This document shows, piece by piece, positions 7,601 to 11,086 of a DNA stretch of 11,086 nt. Positions within the stretch are counted from its first letter, which is position 1, and every line of letters begins with the position of its first letter. The notes under the pieces are model-generated. The model did no database searches. It saw nothing but the letters and a program-made list of their open reading frames with translations, and was not told the DNA's origin. A program made the position numbers and the translations under genes. Source of the stretch: Flavobacteriaceae bacterium (lineage in GTDB: Bacteria; Bacteroidota; Bacteroidia; Flavobacteriales; Flavobacteriaceae); NCBI GenBank assembly GCA_013001365.1, contig JABDMQ010000060.1, positions 1-11,086 on the forward strand. Direction: 5' to 3'.

Positions 7601-8577
7601 AATCCTGCACCATCGGTTCCCAGCCAAATGGTATTCGTTCGATCCTGAAATAGGCAAAGAACATCATTATAATGAAGGGCAAACGGATCTGTGACATCTG
7701 CCAAAAAATGCTGAATCATTTCCTTTTTAAAATCAAGCAAGAATACACCTTGGCCGTAAGTTGCCACCCATAGTCTGTTATGATGATCGGTGAGTAAATC
7801 TTGAACTTTTAAGTTTTGGGGCAGGTCTTTATCTTCTGAAAACCCTTTAAATGGTATTAATTTTTCGGTATTCTCATCATAAAGAAAAAGACCATTTCCG
7901 AAGCTTCCAATAAAAAGTCCTTTTCCTCTTGTAAAACTATAACTACTGTAGTTTATAGGTTTATCTAATGCGCTTGGAATCTGATATATATCTGAATTGT
8001 TAAATTTATATAACCCTCCATGAGCGGCAATAAATAGCTCATCATTAAATTCATTTAAGGCGTAAATATCCGGTAATGGTTTTTTAGTAGAAAATAATTG
8101 AAGAGTATCTCCTGTCTTTTCTTGAATTTTAAACAGACCATCACCATAGGTTCCGATAAAAAAATCGCCATTAGAATCGCGTAATACGGTTGAAATATTC
8201 TCTAATTCGCTAGCTGTTTTAAAAAGGTTTTGGTCTTTGTTATATTTTAAAAGTTTACCATCAAGATCAATGCAATAAATCTCTCCTTTGGTGTCAACAT
8301 AAACTTTACCTAAGCGCGAAAAATCAGGGCGTGTAATATCAACAAATTGGAGATTGAAATATTCAAATTCTCTACCGTCATATTTGTTAAGACCGTCTTG
8401 AGTAGCAAACCAAAGATAACCGGTACTATCCTGTGCTATTGAGACTACCGAATTTTGAGAAAGACCTTGTTCAACAGTAAGATCGCGAAAGCTGATTGGT
8501 TTGTTGACTTCTTGAGAATAGACCGATAAGAAAACAAACTGCAAAGAAAGGATGATATAGGCAAATCGCAAGGTCAT
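4675..8577 (-). CDS. Hybrid two-component system (HTCS): propeller sensor, histidine kinase, receiver, AraC-type regulator
   Basis: This 1300-aa one-protein signalling system spans the inner membrane. Order: signal peptide 1-21; two beta-propellers of reg_prop blades at about 30-640 (repeated LWxGT-GxGL motifs such as IWLGTDGAGL and IWIGTSGKGL); Y_Y_Y domain at about 670-748; membrane segment at about 757-776; HisKA with H812 in SHEFRTPL; HATPase at about 910-1018 with N box NLLSNAVKYT and G2 box GMGVGLSLV; receiver at about 1052-1165 with acidic pocket 1057-1061, phospho-acceptor D1100 and K1152; C-terminal HTH_18 at about 1195-1297. All signalling residues are present, though the ATPase G1 box is unusual (N956 in place of the normal Asp). 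The length is typical of HTCS proteins, which usually sense glycan fragments and activate a polysaccharide locus; no SusC/SusD pair lies here. It is separated from the upstream operon by a terminator, so it should have its own promoter within 8578-8640, though I see only weak candidates there. Likely targets are the two flanking operons. Confidence 0.96.
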   Translation of the reverse strand: MTLRFAYIILSLQFVFLSVYSQEVNKPISFRDLTVEQGLSQNSVVSIAQDSTGYLWFATQDGLNKYDGREFEYFNLQFVDITRPDFSRLGKVYVDTKGEIYCIDLDGKLLKYNKDQNLFKTASELENISTVLRDSNGDFFIGTYGDGLFKIQEKTGDTLQLFSTKKPLPDIYALNEFNDELFIAAHGGLYKFNNSDIYQIPSALDKPINYSSYSFTRGKGLFIGSFGNGLFLYDENTEKLIPFKGFSEDKDLPQNLKVQDLLTDHHNRLWVATYGQGVFLLDFKKEMIQHFLADVTDPFALHYNDVLCLFQDRTNTIWLGTDGAGLSYFDEHLIKFRMLTNDHLPDEVNVDVIRSITTDNNGNIWIGTSGKGLTLINPETKDFKTLTASNSALRTNRIMSLYNDKDELWIGHQAGGLQLMNEKGNMSSFPELKTQTIWKIYPASEEELWLCTRDEGLIRFNKREGIKQTYNSKNSKLKTSNIRTIEKGPGSTFFLGTEDEGLYVLDVVANSIQSIEDIPKKIKSLNFHRFDLWIGTNGNGLYKYEIESKKIDSFTVDEGLSNNVIYGILIDENNHKWLSTNKGIVRINIADNKEINVVNFSPLNGLQAFEFNTGAYYQDGKGMMYFGGLNGINWFQPNHMSFNEMKPKTVISKFEIFNEKRSLIPNLELAHNENTVTFTFAGLHFSQPQENLYKYKLENHDSGWSPPSTINTAHYTNLPPDDYTFKVVSSNYEGVWNQDAAEYKFTILQPWYATLTAKIIYGLLFIFLLYSIYSYFKWRWALKMQLELEHAEAIRLKKLDDFKSKLYTDISHEFRTPLTLIDGPVTNQLQKKNLSEEDKEELELIKRNSNRLMNLVNQLLDLSKLETGNLKLSVVQDNLGALMHQIGRAFKFQANEKKINFQSDIAKIKTAWFDRDVVEKIVTNLLSNAVKYTPSGGRISFSTQEKDGQLIITVINSGNTLFDDELPRLFQRFYQDKSNSDGMGVGLSLVKELCILSHGNVVANTLDDDRIQFTVTLPIDKSYFHHSEIDFEAMESQEKINEIEIEDSDKSMVLVIDDDDDIRQFIRSILNPEYEVIEASEGKTGIKKAIEFIPDIIICDIMMPGPDGLETTKAIKEDQRCSHIPVILLTAKSGDRHEIKGFETGADAYMTKPFSANKLKIRIENLIEGRKQLQTHFGNNFEFKTKDIQISSAEEQFIERLQQVLDDNLMDPDFNAENFSKKMLMSRMQLHRKLKALTDMSSSEFIRRQRLKQAVAIMTQNNCTISEVAYQVGFNTPSYFIKSFKAVYNCTPTEYLQKTS

Positions 8578-8640
8578 TTATAAAGGTTAATGATTCAGTA
8601 AGTTACAAATTTTAAAGGTTTTTTAAAAAAAGGAAATAGC

Positions 8641-8675
8641 TGAGAAAAAAGAAAAACCTGAGCTGCTCAGGTTTT
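8641..8675 (-). terminator. Intrinsic terminator of the two-gene secreted-protein operon
   Basis: Perfect 11-base arms (8653-8663 and 8665-8675; AAAACCTGAGC and GCTCAGGTTTT) form a hairpin. On the minus strand it is followed by TTTTTCTTTTTT. It lies 40 bp past the stop codon of the 267-aa gene and separates that operon from the HTCS gene. Confidence 0.85.
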
Positions 8676-8715
8676 CTCTAACTAAATGATTAATATCAAA
8701 TATGGGATAATAGGT

Positions 8716-9519
8716 CTATTTTTTTATAATTCGTTTAAATAATTTTTTTTCTTCATAAATTAGATATAAAAAATAGACGCCTCCTGATAAATTTCTAAGA
8801 TCAATTTGATTTAAATTTTCTTGATGACGCGCCACCCGTCTTCCATTGATATCGTACACATCAATAGTTTTAAACTGCAAATTCGAATCTATATATACAT
8901 AATCGGCAGTTGGATTCGGATAAATTTTTATTGAATTTGTATTTATTGGAAAATCTTCTGTACTCAAAGTATCAAAATTAAAACTTTCTAAGCCTGGTGC
9001 GTAACCACTAAAATAATCTTGGGTTGTGGTCATATCAATATTGGAATTGTAGAAACTATCCAGTACACCACCTGAACCAACTGCAATAGGGTCGCTGTTA
9101 TCTAAAAAGCTCATGACTCCAGAAACAGGCATATTACTAACACTAAAGGTAACCAAATCTATCATTTGCCCCATAGTATGCGCAAACAAACTCTGACCTG
9201 CAGGCATATTAAATTGAAAGGCATCTCTTGTGCCATCGCCCAATCCAAGGCCAGTTAAAAAAGCAGCATCAAATTCGGTAACAGTCCAGGTTCGTGGTGT
9301 TAATGCCGAAGCCTCATTAACAACATCACTCGCTCCTGCGGGTAACATTAAGGTAAATCCTACGTCTGAAAGATCTGTATCTCCTGCGGAATCAAAATCA
9401 GGGACGGCTACCACCTTAAAGTCGTATCCGGCTACATGGACGACCCCAAGATCATAAGTTTGACCAAAGGCCATTGAACTTACTATAAATGCTAAAATAA
9501 AAGTGTAATACTGTCTCAT
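8716..9519 (-). CDS. Secreted protein with cohesin-like beta domain and T9SS type A sorting domain
   Basis: The product has 267 residues. Residues 1-19 are a signal peptide (AFG before QTY). Residues about 22-185 form a beta-rich, acidic domain (FKVVAVPDFDSAGDTDLSDV, then FTLMLPAG, MPAGQSLFAHT, VTFSVSNMP) that runs up to a short linker. Its layout recalls cohesin-like domains, but that is a judgement from pattern only. Residues about 197-267 are a clear T9SS type A sorting domain: IKIYPNPTADYVYI, IDVYDINGRRVA, then LRNLSGGVYFLYL and the basic end FKRIIKK. T9SS cargo of this type crosses the outer membrane and is released or attached to surface lipopolysaccharide after the domain is cut off. 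The gene starts 11 bp after the stop of the 338-aa gene, so the two are co-transcribed. Function beyond secretion is unknown. Confidence 0.9.
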   Translation of the reverse strand: MRQYYTFILAFIVSSMAFGQTYDLGVVHVAGYDFKVVAVPDFDSAGDTDLSDVGFTLMLPAGASDVVNEASALTPRTWTVTEFDAAFLTGLGLGDGTRDAFQFNMPAGQSLFAHTMGQMIDLVTFSVSNMPVSGVMSFLDNSDPIAVGSGGVLDSFYNSNIDMTTTQDYFSGYAPGLESFNFDTLSTEDFPINTNSIKIYPNPTADYVYIDSNLQFKTIDVYDINGRRVARHQENLNQIDLRNLSGGVYFLYLIYEEKKLFKRIIKK

Positions 9520-9530
9520 GATAAAAATTT

Positions 9531-10547
9531 TTAATTGTTAACTGGTGGTACTGTTGCTTGTATGGTATAGGTTACAGAATTGAAGCCGTTTGCTGGATGA
9601 GCCAACACATTATCTTTAAGAATATTGCTGTCGTTGCCAGCTCCTGAAAATCGTCCGATACCATTCATATTGATGTCGATATTTAGATAACCCTGTGACC
9701 CAAAGGTCACCGAATTGAATCCGTTGGCCGGATCTGCTAAGACAAAATCTTTAATGGCATTCGTGCCATTATTTGCTCCTGAAAATCGGATTTGATTAGC
9801 CAAATTGGTATCGCCTCCCCAAAGGGCTTTATCACCAGTTCCTAATAAGACTTGTGCGTTAGGGCCCCATTCGCCAAAGCCAATATTTGTAAAATCAATA
9901 GATACTGGTGCATTGGTTAGTCCAATAGGACTTCCTGACATAGCATCCATATGGTTGCGGTGTGCTAAGACCACATAATATGAGGTTGGCGAGGCTTGCA
10001 TGACCAATGGTGAAATTCCATCTAGATCAACCACATCACCATCGCGTTGTAATAGTCCAGAGCGTCCATTGATCCGTTTTGTGTTATCAGAGGCAGTACG
10101 TAATTCGGCCCAGACCCAATCCACAATATCATCTTGTGGCAAACCCGTTCCAGAAGTCCCTCCTGTGTTTAAAACGGAAGCAGCAACAAGTGCCTGATCG
10201 GCATACGGACTTTGCAAAGGAATATATCCCAAAGTGCGAAGGTCATCATTCATTAAACCTGGCGCAGCCGGAGCTAATAACGGACCTTGTAGAAACAATT
10301 TTGGTTCCAGTTGCAGTCGTCCGTCAGGTACAACAAAACCTTCAGAAACAGAAACTGTTGGCGTACTGCGTTCTTGAATATTCACTTCGCCTATGGTATA
10401 GAGCAGTTCAATACCTCCAGCTGTGGCAGAATCACCACCACTATCAATACTAAAGCGTTCTATGGTTTGGGCATTAGAAAATTTTATACAACTTAAGACG
10501 ATTAGTATTATTAATAAGGTTCTCATGTTTTTGGTTTTTAGTACCAT
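9531..10547 (-). CDS. Exported protein with duplicated dockerin-like C-terminal repeats
   Basis: The product has 338 residues from ATG 10547. An in-frame ATG at 10526 (M8, MRTLLIILIV) gives a tidier signal peptide and a leader like that of the fibre gene, so it may be the true start. The signal peptide ends at SNA before QTIE. Residues about 31-75 are an S-GGDSATAGG...YTIGEV...SEGF module, a form I know from Bacteroidota secreted proteins. Residues about 83-245 are a beta-rich domain (LFLQGPL, MNDDLRTLGYIP, IVDWVWAELR, LLQRDGDVVDLDG, YYVVLAHRNH) often found with it. Residues 253-282 and 298-327 are two copies of RFSGA...KD-VLA-PANGFNSVT. The second is preceded by DINMNGIGRFSGAGND, which resembles a dockerin calcium loop. 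No T9SS sorting domain is present, so surface placement might depend on a partner such as the downstream product. First gene of its operon. Confidence 0.88.
   Translation of the reverse strand: MVLKTKNMRTLLIILIVLSCIKFSNAQTIERFSIDSGGDSATAGGIELLYTIGEVNIQERSTPTVSVSEGFVVPDGRLQLEPKLFLQGPLLAPAAPGLMNDDLRTLGYIPLQSPYADQALVAASVLNTGGTSGTGLPQDDIVDWVWAELRTASDNTKRINGRSGLLQRDGDVVDLDGISPLVMQASPTSYYVVLAHRNHMDAMSGSPIGLTNAPVSIDFTNIGFGEWGPNAQVLLGTGDKALWGGDTNLANQIRFSGANNGTNAIKDFVLADPANGFNSVTFGSQGYLNIDINMNGIGRFSGAGNDSNILKDNVLAHPANGFNSVTYTIQATVPPVNN
9567..9791 (-). repeat. Internal duplication, two dockerin-like units of 30 residues
   Basis: Residues 253-282 (9702-9791) and 298-327 (9567-9656) repeat with a 45-residue, 135-base period. 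Shared positions include RFSGA, N-I-KD, VLA-PANGFNSVT. The aspartate/asparagine spacing DxNxNG before the second unit fits a calcium-binding loop; the first unit keeps it only partly (DTNLANQ). Confidence 0.7.
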
Positions 10548-10630
10548 TTTCTCACATTGCCTTAAGAAGTATTTGTGAAAGCACGGTTAATTGTAATGTC
10601 TAAAAATATTTAGGCTAATGATTATATTTT

Positions 10631-10638
10631 CAAAGTTA
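10631..10638 (-). promoter_or_regulatory. -7 box of the secreted-protein operon promoter
   Basis: The minus strand reads TAACTTTG, a perfect match to the Bacteroidetes TAnnTTTG box. About 19 bases upstream there is no TTTG, so the -33 element is missing. The paired TGTTACA element ends 30 bp upstream. Transcription would start near 10625, giving a leader of about 78 nt to ATG 10547. Confidence 0.6.
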
Positions 10639-10668
10639 TAGGACTCATTCTTTATTGATTATTTCGCT

Positions 10669-10696
10669 TGTAACATTTAATAATAATAATGTAACA
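10669..10696 (-). promoter_or_regulatory. Paired TGTTACA operator, copy 2 (candidate HTCS binding site)
   Basis: The minus strand carries TGTTACATT, ten bases (ATTATTATTA), then AATGTTACA. The 7-mers lie at 10690-10696 and 10669-10675, 21 bp apart. The fixed bases, spacing and 30-bp distance to the -7 box equal those of the copy at 4618-4645. The ten inner bases differ between copies, which is what a bipartite protein-binding site would show and what a recent duplication would not. Confidence 0.65.
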
Positions 10697-10711
10697 GTGC
10701 ATATTCTTTTC

Positions 10712-10743
10712 AAAAAAAAAGACATCCCATGGGATGTCTTTTT
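10712..10743 (-). terminator. Intrinsic terminator of the DUF3858-like gene
   Basis: GACATCCCATGGGATGTC (10721-10738) is a perfect palindrome flanked by nine A bases on one side and five T bases on the other. On the minus strand the hairpin is followed by nine U residues. It lies 20 bp past the stop at 10764 and insulates the operon below. The run of five Ts on the other side could give weak termination on the plus strand too. Confidence 0.88.
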
Positions 10744-10763
10744 AAAATATGTTCTTGCCTGTC

Positions 10764-11086
10764 TTACTTATACCCAATAAAAGCACTTTCTACTTCCAAG
10801 ACATTTTTAACATAGGTCTTAAAAGCCTCATAATCTTCTGGATTGATATTAGAAATTGATGGCGTTGAATTTACCTCAACTTTTAAATGATTCGGTTTTA
10901 CTTTCTTATATGTGATCGAATAACTGTGATCTTTAAAGGAAAAAAAAGCGTCTTCAGGAATCTCTGAAAATGCCTGCCCTTCTTCAATAATAATATCGTA
11001 AGTCGTTACATAAACATCTACGTTTTCATAGTTCAAATACTCAATAGGGTAATTTCTATCTTCTTCCGAAATTATATCACTTGTAT
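10764..11086 (-). CDS. C-terminal part of a DUF3857/DUF3858 transglutaminase-like protein (5' end outside window)
   Basis: The frame is open from the right edge to TAA at 10764-10766 (107 whole codons seen). A TTG at 11036 could be mistaken for a start, but coding potential continues upstream of it (TSDIISEEDRNYPIEYLNYE), so the gene is cut by the window edge. The visible part is beta-rich: a DRNYPIEY strand, then VDVYVTTYDI, EEGQAFSEIPEDAFFSF, SYSITYKKV, and a final helix INPEDYEAFKTYVKNV before SAFIGYK. This order (R-x-YP strand, 'I-E-x-G-x-x-x-x-x-P' strand, PEDY-x-x-F/L-K helix at the very end) is what I know from the C-terminal domain of DUF3857-type transglutaminase-like proteins of Bacteroidota. 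The assignment is by pattern only. It is not part of the operon below, from which a terminator separates it. Confidence 0.6.
   Translation of the reverse strand, partial: TSDIISEEDRNYPIEYLNYENVDVYVTTYDIIIEEGQAFSEIPEDAFFSFKDHSYSITYKKVKPNHLKVEVNSTPSISNINPEDYEAFKTYVKNVLEVESAFIGYK

Noticed and set aside
8600..8614. AGTTACA half-site and TAAAATTTG before the HTCS gene, as an autoregulated promoter
   Set aside because: There is only one half-site with a mismatch, the box has a 3-nt instead of 2-nt spacer, and no clear -33 element; too weak to call, although a promoter must lie in this interval.
10079..10453. 124-codon open frame on the plus strand
   Set aside because: It is antisense to the well-supported 338-aa exported protein and has low-quality composition with no domain.

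Overview
The window looks like chromosomal DNA of a Bacteroidota member, most likely a flavobacterium. The DNA is AT-rich. Two promoters carry a -7 box of the Bacteroidetes TAnnTTTG type. One product ends in a type IX secretion (T9SS) sorting domain, and the central gene is a hybrid two-component system (HTCS), a sensor class largely confined to this phylum. All genes I can support lie on the minus strand, so the account below runs from high to low coordinates.

Right edge: the 3' end of a gene whose product looks like the C-terminal part of a DUF3857/DUF3858 transglutaminase-like protein (10764-11086, 5' end outside). A near-perfect intrinsic terminator follows (10712-10743). Next is an activator-type promoter region (paired site 10669-10696, -7 box 10631-10638) and a two-gene operon. 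Its first gene encodes a 338-aa exported protein with a duplicated dockerin-like tail (9531-10547). Its second encodes a 267-aa T9SS cargo protein (8716-9519). A terminator with a long U-tract (8641-8675) closes the operon.

Centre: one large gene (4675-8577) encodes a 1300-aa HTCS. It has a signal peptide, a two-propeller periplasmic sensor, a Y_Y_Y domain, one membrane segment, a histidine kinase, a receiver and an AraC-type DNA-binding domain.

Left part: just past the HTCS stop codon is a second copy of the same paired site (4618-4645) with a similar -7 box (4580-4587). It heads a second operon: a 46-residue open frame (4395-4535), a stem-loop (4337-4369), a 1019-aa protein with YadA-like head repeats and a C-terminal peptidase S74 intramolecular chaperone (1258-4317), and a paralogue of that protein joined by an ATGA start/stop overlap and running off the left edge (1-1261).

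The most interesting point is regulatory. The two flanking operons share TGTTACATT-N10-AATGTTACA. Its two 7-mers are spaced 21 bp apart, and in both places the element ends exactly 30 bp before the -7 box. Neither promoter has a -33 TTTG. The simplest reading is that the HTCS between them activates both operons through this site. If so, this HTCS controls surface or extracellular structural proteins rather than a SusCD-type glycan locus, of which the window shows no sign. This is inferred from layout and sequence; no binding evidence is available here.
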